Below the pieces are notes generated by a model. The model made no database searches, was not told where the DNA came from, and saw nothing but the letters and a program-made list of their open reading frames with translations. 8,020 bases of DNA, taken from Streptosporangiaceae bacterium (GTDB lineage Bacteria; Actinomycetota; Actinomycetes; Streptosporangiales; Streptosporangiaceae). Positions 1 through 7,234 of the stretch are shown here, in pieces (position 1 is the first letter of the stretch; each line of letters starts with the position of its first letter). Location: NCBI GenBank assembly GCA_030040815.1, contig JASHSZ010000737.1, positions 1-8,020 on the forward strand. The letters run 5' to 3'. The position numbers and the translations under genes are program-made.

Positions 1-1167
1 GTCCGGGTGCCAGAGGACGAGCTGGCCGAGCTGCGCCGTGCCGCCCCGGTCTGGTGGAACAGCCAGCCCACTGACATCGGGTTCCGTGACGACGGCTTCT
101 GGGCGGTCACCCGGCATCGCGACGTCGTCGCCGTGTCCAGGGACAGCGAGACCTGGAGCAGCGAGGAAAACGGCGCGATCATCAGGTTCCTCCGTGGCAC
201 CACCCGCGAGCAGGTCGAGATGCAGCGCGTAATCATGCTCAACATCGACCCGCCGCAGCACACCAAGGTCCGCGGCATCGTGTCTCGCGGCTTCACGCCC
301 CGCGCTATCAACGACCTGCGCGACGTGCTCGGGACCAGGGCCAGGCAGATCGTCGCGACGGCGATCGCCAAGGGCGCTGGCGACTTCGTCACCGACGTGG
401 CGTGCGAGCTGCCGCTGCAGGCGATCGCCGAGCTACTCGGCGTCCCGCAGGAGGACCGGCACAAGATTTTCGCATGGTCCAACCAGATGGTCGGCTACGA
501 CGACCCCGACTATTCCGGTGGCGACGCAGACGCCGCGGCTGAGCTACTCGGCTACAGCATGGTCATGGCCGCCGACCGGCGCGCCTGCCCGCGGGACGAC
601 ATCATCACCAAGCTGGTGCGGGCCGAGCTCAACGGCGACGAACTGACCGAGGACGAGTTCGGCTTCTTCGTCATCCTGCTGGCCGTGGCCGGCAACGAGA
701 CCACCCGCAACGCGATCTCGCACGGCATGCTCGCCTTCCTCGACCACCCTGACCAGTGGGAGCTGTTCAAGGCCGAGCGCCCGCAGACTGCCGTCGACGA
801 GATTGTCCGCTGGGCGACCCCGGTGACGGTGTTCCAGCGCACCGCGACCAGGGACACCGAGCTCGGCGGTCAGGTCATCAGGAAGGGCCAGCGCGTCGGG
901 CTGCTCTACCGGTCAGCCAATTTCGACGAGGAAGCGTTCGACCACCCGGAGCGCTTTGACATCCTGCGGTCACCTAATCCGCACCTCGGCTTCGGCGGCA
1001 CCGGCGCGCACTACTGCCTCGGCGCGAACCTGGCCCGGCTGGAGATCGACCTGATCTTCAACGCCATCGCAGACACCATGCCGGACATCAGCAAGGCAGG
1101 AGAGGTACAGCGGCTGCGCTCGGGCTGGCTCAACGGCGTCAAGCGGCTGCCAGTGACGTACCGCTGA
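1..1167 (+). CDS. cyp125: CYP125-type steroid C26/C27 monooxygenase (5' end outside window)
   Basis: Cytochrome P450 that in mycobacteria and rhodococci hydroxylates and further oxidises the terminal side-chain carbon of cholesterol or cholestenone, the first step of side-chain degradation. It is cytosolic and needs ferredoxin and ferredoxin reductase. The frame is open to base 1. Residues before the GTG at 7 (VRVPEDELAELR) already align with the CYP125 N-terminal region, so the true start lies upstream and roughly 40 residues are missing. Counting from the GTG, I see the I-helix AGNETTRN (228-235), the K-helix ExxR pair E265/R268, and the heme loop FGGTGAHYCLG with the iron-ligand Cys337. 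Family-specific stretches such as APVWWN, CELPLQAIAELLGVPQEDR and LRSGWLNG match CYP125 rather than CYP142, as remembered from M. tuberculosis Rv3545c. It ends in TGA, 25 bp from the convergent regulator gene. Confidence is high for subfamily; the exact substrate is inferred. Confidence 0.95.
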   Translation, partial: VRVPEDELAELRRAAPVWWNSQPTDIGFRDDGFWAVTRHRDVVAVSRDSETWSSEENGAIIRFLRGTTREQVEMQRVIMLNIDPPQHTKVRGIVSRGFTPRAINDLRDVLGTRARQIVATAIAKGAGDFVTDVACELPLQAIAELLGVPQEDRHKIFAWSNQMVGYDDPDYSGGDADAAAELLGYSMVMAADRRACPRDDIITKLVRAELNGDELTEDEFGFFVILLAVAGNETTRNAISHGMLAFLDHPDQWELFKAERPQTAVDEIVRWATPVTVFQRTATRDTELGGQVIRKGQRVGLLYRSANFDEEAFDHPERFDILRSPNPHLGFGGTGAHYCLGANLARLEIDLIFNAIADTMPDISKAGEVQRLRSGWLNGVKRLPVTYR

Positions 1168-1192
1168 TCATCACGGCGGGCTGACCGGTCAC

Positions 1193-1582
1193 CTAGTCTT
1201 CCGCGCCTGGGCGCCGTTGTGCGGTCATGCTCTGGTACACGGCCAGCAGCGCGGCCTTCTGCGATTCGTCGAGCGCGGAGTCGGTCTTAATTGCACGCTC
1301 AACAGCCGACTGCTCACTGTCGTCCGCGCTGCCGCCGCGGTCAGGATCGAGCAGGCCAGCCTCGGCGAGCAGGATCTCCCCAGACAGATTGAGCGCCTGC
1401 GATAGCTGCCTGAGCACGCGCACCGACGGATGGTGCATACCGCGCTCGAGCTCGCTGAGATACGGATTGGACAGGCGCGTCAGTTCGGCAAGCTGGCGGA
1501 GGGTGAGATTCGCCAGCTTGCGCTGACTTCGGATGTAGGCACCGAACGCCGCCTTCTGCGCGTCCCACTGAGTGTCCGGCAT
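1193..1582 (-). CDS. XRE-family HTH transcriptional regulator next to the phasin
   Basis: A 129-residue DNA-binding protein. Residues ~12-68 form a Cro/C1-type helix-turn-helix: AYIRSQRKLANLTLRQLAEL, then the recognition segment SNPYLSELERG and HPSVRVLRQLSQALNLS. An acidic/polar C-terminal tail of ~50 residues has no domain I recognise. The ATG at 1582 is preceded by GGAG (1587-1590, 4-nt spacer) and a second GGAG (1593-1596). It lies 85 bp downstream of the phasin stop on the same strand, so it may be cotranscribed with it, although a GC hairpin sits between them. From memory, M. tuberculosis has a similar arrangement of a small XRE regulator (Rv0474) beside hbhA. By context it probably controls the phasin and/or phaC. 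The target is inference; the HTH call is firm. Confidence 0.85.
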   Translation of the reverse strand: MPDTQWDAQKAAFGAYIRSQRKLANLTLRQLAELTRLSNPYLSELERGMHHPSVRVLRQLSQALNLSGEILLAEAGLLDPDRGGSADDSEQSAVERAIKTDSALDESQKAALLAVYQSMTAQRRPGAED

Positions 1583-1619
1583 GCTGCTCCGTCTCCGTTT
1601 ACCTGAATCTGGCAGCGAG

Positions 1620-1651
1620 CGCGCGGCGGACCACGTCGGGTTCGCCGCGCG
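1620..1651 (-). terminator. GC-rich hairpin between phasin and regulator genes
   Basis: A 9-bp perfect inverted repeat, CGCGCGGCG (1620-1628) with CGCCGCGCG (1643-1651), encloses 14 nt. On the minus-strand RNA three further inner pairs can form after one mismatch, leaving a 6-nt loop. It begins 17 bp past the phasin stop codon. No U-tract follows, so it is at best a non-canonical (U-less) terminator. It could equally be an attenuating or 3'-end-stabilising hairpin that sets phasin mRNA above regulator mRNA. Confidence 0.4.
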
Positions 1652-1667
1652 GGCGCACTGGACGCGC

Positions 1668-1991
1668 TTACTTCTCGCCCTTCTTGTCGGCGTTCTTCTC
1701 GTTCCCCGCAGGCTCGGCTGGCAGCAGCGGTGCGGTGGCCTTGAGCAGGTCCTCTGCGAACTTCCGCTGGCTCGCTAGCAGCTGCTCGGCGAAGTCGTAC
1801 GCGCTGGCCACGACCTCCTGCGCGCTGGGTAGCTTGTCCGCGAATGGCACCTTGACGTCAGGCAGGTCGGGTTTGATCGACTGGACCGCGGTGGCCCACG
1901 TCTCGATCGCGTCGACCACGGCAGCCTGACTCTTACTGATGGTGTTCAGGACCTCATTGGTGAGCTCCTGACCGACCCTAGACTTGGCCAT
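1668..1991 (-). CDS. Phasin-like granule-associated protein
   Basis: A 107-residue protein starting MAKSRVGQEL. The ATG at 1991 is chosen over an in-frame upstream start near 2039 because it has an excellent ribosome site, GGAGGAGG (1997-2004, 5-nt spacer), and because the upstream start lies inside the promoter. The sequence is largely predicted amphipathic helix: residues ~8-36 (QELTNEVLNTISKSQAAVVD onward), a Pro-rich break (KPDLPDVKVPFADKLP), a second helix (~55-80, ASAYDFAEQLLASQRKFAED), and a short charged Lys/Glu tail ending DKKGEK. There is no signal peptide or membrane segment. Phasins coat PHA granules and affect their size and number. The position directly after phaC supports that role, as does a resemblance to the actinobacterial phasin/HbhA-like family. 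The lysine-containing tail recalls HbhA-type lipid-body or nucleic-acid-binding tails, but is much shorter. The family call is moderate. Confidence 0.72.
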   Translation of the reverse strand: MAKSRVGQELTNEVLNTISKSQAAVVDAIETWATAVQSIKPDLPDVKVPFADKLPSAQEVVASAYDFAEQLLASQRKFAEDLLKATAPLLPAEPAGNEKNADKKGEK

Positions 1992-1994
1992 TGT

Positions 1995-2004
1995 TTCCTC
2001 CTCC
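1995..2004 (-). promoter_or_regulatory. Strong ribosome binding site of the phasin gene
   Basis: On the minus strand GGAGGAGG (1997-2004) sits 5 nt before the ATG at 1991. It is the strongest Shine-Dalgarno match noticed in the window. It fixes the phasin start and fits a highly expressed structural protein. Confidence 0.85.
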
Positions 2005-2018
2005 GGCTTGCAATCTCT

Positions 2019-2055
2019 CTTGCTCAGTATAACGAGCAAGCGTTCGGTATGTCAA
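2019..2055 (-). promoter_or_regulatory. Sigma-A-type promoter of the phasin gene with overlapping operator
   Basis: Read on the minus strand, a perfect -35 TTGACA (2055-2050) and a -10 TATACT (2031-2026) are separated by 18 bp, predicting a start near 2019 and a ~27-nt leader. A perfect 7-bp inverted repeat lies across the -10: CTTGCTC (2019-2025) and GAGCAAG (2034-2040) with an 8-bp spacer containing the -10 box. The motif AGCAAGC also recurs as a direct repeat at 2035-2041 and 2055-2061, exactly 20 bp apart, flanking the -35/-10 spacer. A protein bound here would block RNA polymerase, so repression is expected. The adjacent XRE regulator is the likeliest binder (inference). Confidence 0.75.
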
Positions 2056-2078
2056 GCAAGCCCGTAGTCACGTCGCCG

Positions 2079-3779
2079 TTATCCGCGCACGTACTGACCG
2101 GGAGCATCCCTGACGATGGGGAATCGCCGGCTGCCCATGGCCGGCGGCGGGCCGAACGAGCCGGCGCGTTCGGCTGCCCACTCTGCCCAGTCTTGCCACC
2201 ACGAGCCGTCAGTTCGAGTCGCGCCAGCCCGCCAGTCCTGCGCGGCGGCCGGGTAGCAGCCTGCTGTCTCGTGCCATGCCTTCGGACCAGGCGGGTTAAC
2301 GATCCCGGCAACATGGCCGCCACTGGATAGCACGTACCGGACGGGCCCGCCAAGCAACCGGGTCGCCTGGTAGGAGGCGTGCCAGGGCACGATGTGGTCG
2401 TTGACCGCACCGACCACGTAGGCATCGCTTTTCACATCGGCCAGGGACAGCCGCTGTCCGGCGAGTGTGAGTTCCCCGTTGGCTAGCTCGTTCCGTAGAT
2501 AAAAGCTGCGCAAGTAGAAGGAGTGCATGGCTGCGGGCATACGGGTGCTGTCTGCGTTCCAGGCCAGGATGTCGAAGGCCGGCGGATCCTGGCCCATGAG
2601 CCAGCCCGACACCAGGTAACTGAAGATGAGGTCGTTGGCCCGGATGACGTCGAAGGCGGCTGCCATCTGGCGGCCGTCGAGGTATCCGGGCGCGGCCATC
2701 CGCCGTTCCAGCCGGCTGACCGTGCGCTCGTCGGTGAACGCGCCGAGGATCCCTGGCTGGGAGTAGTCGAGCATCGTGTTGAGCAGGGTCACCGAGCCAA
2801 GCCGGTCATCGCCGACGGCGGCGAGATAGGCCGCCAGAATTGCGGTCAACGCACCGCCGAGGCACAGCCCTGCAATGTCGATCTTGGTTGCGCCGGTGAT
2901 GTCGGCAACCACATCAAGCGCCTGGCGCGGACCGGCGATGAGGTAATCCTCGAGCGTCACATCGCGCAGCGAGGAGTCCGGATTACGGTAAGAGATGGCG
3001 AATACGGTGCGCTTGTGCTGTACTGCCCATTCAAGGAAGCTTCGTCCTGGAGCCAGGTCCATCACGTAGTACTTGTTGATCCACGGCGGGCTGGCCAGCA
3101 GGGGTACCGCGTGCACCAGCTCGGTCTGGGGTGCGTACTGGATCAACTCCATCAGCTCATTGGCGTACACGACCTTGCCTGGCGTAGCCGCCAGGTTGAC
3201 GCCGAGTTCGAACGGCCGCTTGTCGACCTGGCGCGGCATGCCACGGTTGTGCAGTACGTCGTCCGTAAGGTTGCGGGCGCCTCTCAGCACGCTGGCGCCG
3301 CCGGTGTCGAACGCCTGCTTCAGCGCCGCCGGATTGGTCAGCAGGAAGTTCGTCGGCGCCAGTGCGTCTAGCACGAAATTCGCCGCCAGGCCCGCCTTGG
3401 CGTCGGATGTTGCATCGCCGCCGCCTGCGGCGAGCATGTCACTGACCAGCTGCCCGGTGGCCAGATAGCACTGCCGGAGCGCGGCGAACATCGGGTTGGC
3501 TGCCCAGGCAGGGTCGTCGAACCGGCGGTCTGCCGCGACCGGCAAGGGCAGCGCCGTCGGTACGCCCAGCCATGTAGCGGTCGTCGCCGACCCGATCCTG
3601 GCAAGGCTCAGCCCGAACCGGCCAACGGCGGCGCCAACTTCTGCCGGGCGGGACAGCGCCTTGCTGGCGACCCTCATGAGCGACTCGCCGAAGCCAGCCA
3701 TGTCGAGGCTGGCGAACTGGCCCGCCTCGGGTGCCACGGCCGCTGCCGCAGCGTCTGTGTCGGACTCGTGCATGGTCAA
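2079..3779 (-). CDS. phaC: Poly(3-hydroxyalkanoate) synthase, class I-like
   Basis: Polymerises (R)-3-hydroxyacyl-CoA into polyester on the surface of cytoplasmic granules. The 566-residue length is typical of single-subunit class I synthases. An N-terminal PhaC_N-type region (~80-250) precedes an alpha/beta-hydrolase core with the modified lipase box GLCLGG, nucleophile Cys306. The catalytic Asp461 is in VVGAVNDHIVPW and the catalytic His489 in SSGGHVAGIVNPP, so the triad is complete. Other synthase landmarks include SPPWINKYYVMDL and YRNPDSS. Two starts are possible. TTG at 3779 has GGAG with an ideal 6-nt spacer; ATG at 3773 (MHESD) has a 12-nt spacer. The TTG overlaps the TGA of an upstream hybrid reading frame. 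The phasin follows 87 bp downstream on the same strand. Remnants of a thiolase gene just upstream suggest a former thiolase-phaC operon. Substrate chain length cannot be told from sequence. Confidence 0.95.
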   Translation of the reverse strand: MTMHESDTDAAAAAVAPEAGQFASLDMAGFGESLMRVASKALSRPAEVGAAVGRFGLSLARIGSATTATWLGVPTALPLPVAADRRFDDPAWAANPMFAALRQCYLATGQLVSDMLAAGGGDATSDAKAGLAANFVLDALAPTNFLLTNPAALKQAFDTGGASVLRGARNLTDDVLHNRGMPRQVDKRPFELGVNLAATPGKVVYANELMELIQYAPQTELVHAVPLLASPPWINKYYVMDLAPGRSFLEWAVQHKRTVFAISYRNPDSSLRDVTLEDYLIAGPRQALDVVADITGATKIDIAGLCLGGALTAILAAYLAAVGDDRLGSVTLLNTMLDYSQPGILGAFTDERTVSRLERRMAAPGYLDGRQMAAAFDVIRANDLIFSYLVSGWLMGQDPPAFDILAWNADSTRMPAAMHSFYLRSFYLRNELANGELTLAGQRLSLADVKSDAYVVGAVNDHIVPWHASYQATRLLGGPVRYVLSSGGHVAGIVNPPGPKAWHETAGCYPAAAQDWRAGATRTDGSWWQDWAEWAAERAGSFGPPPAMGSRRFPIVRDAPGQYVRG

Positions 3780-3810
3780 GTCTGACTCCGATCATCCGGG
3801 ACGCGGACCG

Positions 3811-3948
3811 TCATGTCCGCTCGAATATCGCGGCGATGCCCTGGCCGCCACCGATGCACATGGTGACAAGCGCGTACCTGCCGTTGGTGCGCAGCAGCCC
3901 GTAGAGCGCCTTGACCGCGAGAATGGCCCCGGTCGCCCCGATCGGATG
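3811..3948 (-). pseudogene. C-terminal remnant of an acetyl-CoA acetyltransferase (thiolase)
   Basis: Translated on the minus strand, this stretch gives the last ~45 residues of a thiolase. It begins [17 protein letters not shown] and runs through [15 protein letters not shown] to AAIFERT, then a TGA at 3811-3813. It contains the family's catalytic His motif (normally GHP, here preceded by Arg) and the C-terminal acid/base Cys motif CxGGGQG. The other ~345 residues of a normal thiolase are absent. Upstream of about 3949 the sequence changes to unrelated coding sequence in another frame. Placed 31 bp before phaC, it is probably the end of a PhaA-type beta-ketothiolase that once supplied monomer for PHA. 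It could not be active alone. Confidence 0.85.
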
Positions 3949-3949
3949 C

Positions 3950-4111
3950 CGTGTCGCGGAGCCAGGACTGCGCGACGATGCCGCGTACCAACATGCCCAG
4001 CGAGTTATCCGCCGGGGACCCGCCGGCCAGGAACGCCTGATGCGCCAGCCAGACCTCACGAGCCAGGCCTGCCGGATCTGCGCGCAGTCGTGCCACCCAC
4101 TGGTCGGTCAT
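3950..4111 (-). pseudogene. N-terminal remnant, probably of a GAF-domain transcriptional regulator
   Basis: The ATG at 4111 (or a GTG at 4123) opens a frame beginning [20 protein letters not shown]. It continues [11 protein letters not shown] and ends [15 protein letters not shown] before homology stops near 3950. The pattern (helical ~35 residues with an A-H-x-x-F-L motif, then a V-x-x-S-W-x-R segment) resembles the N-terminus of actinobacterial GAF/Fis-type regulators of the AcoR kind. There xSWxRS is followed by GVDP and a GAF domain; here the rest is missing. The same frame stays open through out-of-frame thiolase sequence to a TGA at 3776, giving a 115-codon hybrid. The family call is tentative; that this is a truncated gene fused to the thiolase tail is better supported. 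Confidence 0.5.
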
Positions 4112-4123
4112 GATCCCCGTCAC

Positions 4124-4357
4124 TCAGCTCGAAACTCCATCATCGCCCTGCACGGGATAGCCGCCGCGGTGGCTTAGGTCCCTTCTCCTCGGGCCATACG
4201 GCACTGCATCCAGACGTCGTGCAATCCGCCGCCGTCGGCGTCCCTAGTGTCGCTTAGCCAGCGGCGCTCATCGGACTCACCACTAGGACATCGTCGCCGA
4301 GAGGCTCCTCACGGCGTTGCTTGATCGCTCTCGTTACGAGCCAGCGCCGCCGGGAAC
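4124..4357. other. Non-coding interval between the regulator remnant and the VOC gene
   Basis: 234 bases with no credible ORF on either strand. With the truncated genes to its left, the span 3780-4357 holds no intact gene. It should contain the divergent promoters for the VOC gene (+) and for the remnant/phaC direction (-), but I find no convincing -35/-10 pair. It contains the imperfect inverted repeat listed separately and a small CTCG-TTA-CGAG palindrome (4330-4340) just upstream of the VOC start. Confidence 0.6.
4235..4300. repeat. Imperfect inverted repeat (potential long hairpin)
   Basis: CCTAGTG (4243-4249) pairs perfectly with CACTAGG (4281-4287). The pairing extends outward through GT/AC after a one-base bulge, and again after a 5-nt bulge through TCGGCG (4235-4240) with CGCCGA (4295-4300). 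The 31-nt loop includes a small AGCG-G-CGCT stem. The function is unknown: it might be an RNA structure, an operator, or a remnant of a lost element end. Confidence 0.4.
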
Positions 4358-4750
4358 ATGCCTACCGTGACCGAGATAGCGTCGCTGGTCTTGTTCGCGG
4401 CCGACGCCGACAAGACCGCGGAGTTCTACCGGGCGATCGGGCTTGAGTTCGAGCACGAGGACCACGGCGAAGGTCCTGTGCACTTTGCCACGGAGCTGGG
4501 CGGAGTCCACTTCGCCATCTACCCGACCGAGGTGAGCGGCCGGGCGCCCGCGCGTCGAGCCGTAGGCAGCTCCTTTCCGGGCTTCTACGTAGCGGCCCTA
4601 GACGAGGTGACGGAGTCACTGCGGCAGGTGGGCGCCAGGGTCGTGACAGAGCACGAACAAATGCCGTGGGGCTGCCGGGTGGTCGTCGAAGACCCCGACG
4701 GTCGCGCCATCGAGATCAACGACCGCGCCCACTGCCCGCACTCGCTGTGA
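4358..4750 (+). CDS. VOC (glyoxalase/bleomycin-resistance/dioxygenase) superfamily protein
   Basis: An intact 130-residue protein with the vicinal-oxygen-chelate fold of paired beta-alpha-beta-beta-beta modules. Module 1 is ~5-57 (SLVLFAADADKTAEFYRAIG, then VHFATELGGVHFAIYP). Module 2 is ~70-125 (FPGFYVAALDEVTESLRQVG, then CRVVVEDPDGRAIEIND). The closing DPDGRAIEI strand with its Glu is the usual last metal-ligand position. The usual His of the first strand is not evident (SLVLF there), so metal binding is uncertain and the substrate cannot be predicted. The ATG at 4358 has only a weak purine-rich stretch (GGGAAC) before it. It is the only complete gene in a zone of gene fragments and is convergent with the ltp operon. 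Possible roles range from antibiotic or aldehyde resistance to a catabolic dioxygenase-like enzyme. Confidence 0.8.
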   Translation: MPTVTEIASLVLFAADADKTAEFYRAIGLEFEHEDHGEGPVHFATELGGVHFAIYPTEVSGRAPARRAVGSSFPGFYVAALDEVTESLRQVGARVVTEHEQMPWGCRVVVEDPDGRAIEINDRAHCPHSL

Positions 4751-4769
4751 CCGAACTGGCTGCTGGTCA

Positions 4770-5000
4770 GGGTTCGCGGCCAATGGCGCAGTAAGAGTGG
4801 ACCTCCTCGCCGCCCAGGTACCGAACGGACCTGCGCGGGAATCGCCGGTCGCTGCGCGCAAGATCGACGATCGCTGGATACGTGTCCTGGAGTTGCTTGC
4901 CGACCTGACGGTCGACCGCGAAATTGTCCCTCCGCCCAGCCAGAAGTTCCAGATCTGGGCCGAGTGCGGCACGGCGGTATCGATCTCGCGCGAAACAAGG
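4770..5000 (-). pseudogene. Frameshifted, truncated DUF574 SAM-dependent methyltransferase
   Basis: Two minus-strand frames together recreate the N-terminal quarter of an actinobacterial DUF574 (Methyltransf_19) protein. Frame one gives EIDTAVPHSAQIWNFWLGG. After one missing base near 4926-4937, frame two continues RDNFAVDRQVGKQLQDTYPA, IVDLARSDRRFPRRSVRYLG and GEE, ending with IG near 4781 where the family's DIGTG SAM motif would begin. No start codon is seen before the EIDT segment, and the remaining ~200 residues of a normal ~270-residue protein are absent. So it has lost both ends and carries an internal -1 frameshift. It directly abuts the ltp3 stop codon on the same strand. Recognition is from remembered family motifs (IDTTVPHSARIWNYWLGGKDN). 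Confidence 0.75.
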
Positions 5001-5006
5001 CAAAGC

Positions 5007-6160
<1,154 letters not shown>

Positions 6161-6164
<4 letters not shown>

Positions 6165-7222
6165 TGCGCCGCCAGCACGCAGACGAGGTTCTGCTGCAGC
6201 GCCGGGCCGCTAGTCGCGTGCCCGAGCGCGCGCTGCGCGGCGCCTGAGAAGATCGACCTGGCGGCGTGGCCGATCCGCGCCAGCCCGGCCGCGAACATCG
6301 GGTTGCCGGCCAGCGCGCCGCCGGATGGGCTGATCCGCGTCGTGTCAGGCAGGCCGAGGGCCGTCCGCAGGATCAGCTCCTGGTGGGTGAAAGGCGCGTG
6401 CAGCTCAGCCACGTTAATCCCGGCCGCGTCGCCGGCCAGGGCCGCCGCTCCGGCCGCGGCCGCGGACGGAGCGGTCGTGAGGTCCCGTGCCCCGAGCGAG
6501 CCGGAGTCGATCCTGTGCTCGAACCCGGTGATCCAGGCAGGCCGCTCGCACAGTGATCGCGCCCGGTCTCCGGCCGCGATCACTACCACCGCTGCGCCGT
6601 CGGTGACCGGCGCGCAGTCGTGCGCGCGCAGCGGATCAGCCACGTACGGCTCGGCGAGGAGATCGTCAACCGCCACGACACCGGACAGCTGGGCCAGCGG
6701 GTTCGACGTCGCGGCGGCCCGGCGCGCGGCTGCGACCTGCGCCATACCTCGTTCCGTCCATAGGCTGGACTCCAGGCCGAGACGTGCCTGCAGCGCGGCG
6801 ATGCTGACCGAATCCGGCCACAGCGGGGCGACGACATACGGGTCGAGCTGCAGCGCGAGCACGCGCCGCAGGTCTCCGGCAGACGACTTGCCGAAGCCGT
6901 AGGCGAGCGCGATGTCCGCGTCACCGGTGAGTACCTTGACCCAGGCCTCATAGAGCGCCCACGCCCCGTCCATCTCCACGTGCGACTCCATCACGGGCGG
7001 GAAAGCGCCGATCGCGTCGACCGCGGAGACGAACGAGAACGCCCGCCCGGCCAGGTAGTCGGACGAGCCCGAGCACCAGAAGCCGATGTCACTCTTCGTC
7101 AGCCCCGTCTGGCCGAAGACCTCGCGGAAGATCGGCACCAGCATCTCCACGCCGTTCGTGGTGCCGTCGGTACGGCGCACGTTCGGTGCCTCGGCGAATG
7201 CGACAACAGCAACGTCACGCAT
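6161..7222 (-). CDS. ltp4: Thiolase-fold lipid-transfer protein Ltp4 (partner of Ltp3)
   Basis: A 353-residue thiolase-superfamily protein, matching Rv3522/Ltp4 (~354 aa) in length and motifs. The nucleophile region reads VESHVEMDGAWALYEAWVK, with no Cys at the catalytic loop. Later motifs are AELHAPFTHQEL (His275, His280), SPSGGALAGNPMFAAG with Asn307 instead of the GHP His, and the C-terminal GHATSGPALQQNLVCVL (His335). Loss of the classical Cys-His-His-Cys set in both Ltp4 and Ltp3 suggests composite or non-thiolase chemistry within a complex. The ATG at 7222 has GAGG ~10 nt upstream. The gene starts 12 bp after the DUF35 stop and ends in a 4-bp overlap with ltp3, so all three are one transcription unit. 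The family call is strong; the reaction is inference from Ltp2 and sterol-degradation literature. Confidence 0.88.
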
Positions 7223-7234
7223 CGGGCGGTCGCC

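Noticed and set aside
1168..1192. GACCGGTC palindrome between cyp125 and the XRE gene as a bidirectional terminator
   Set aside because: Only 8 bp with no loop and no U-tract; too weak to call.
2031..2044. AACG/CGTT repeat as a KstR operator
   Set aside because: KstR sites have AAC and GTT separated by two bases (TnnAACnnGTTnnA). Here the half-sites are too far apart, and no other match was noticed in the non-coding intervals.
2523..3371. Long plus-strand ORF (282 codons) opposite phaC
   Set aside because: Its codons mirror the phaC frame, it resembles no known family, and the minus-strand synthase has a full catalytic triad. It is a GC-rich shadow.
4330..4340. CTCG-TTA-CGAG palindrome as a second copy of the phasin operator
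   Set aside because: It shares only a CTCGTTA core with the phasin promoter and lacks the CTTGCTC/GAGCAAG arms; likely chance.
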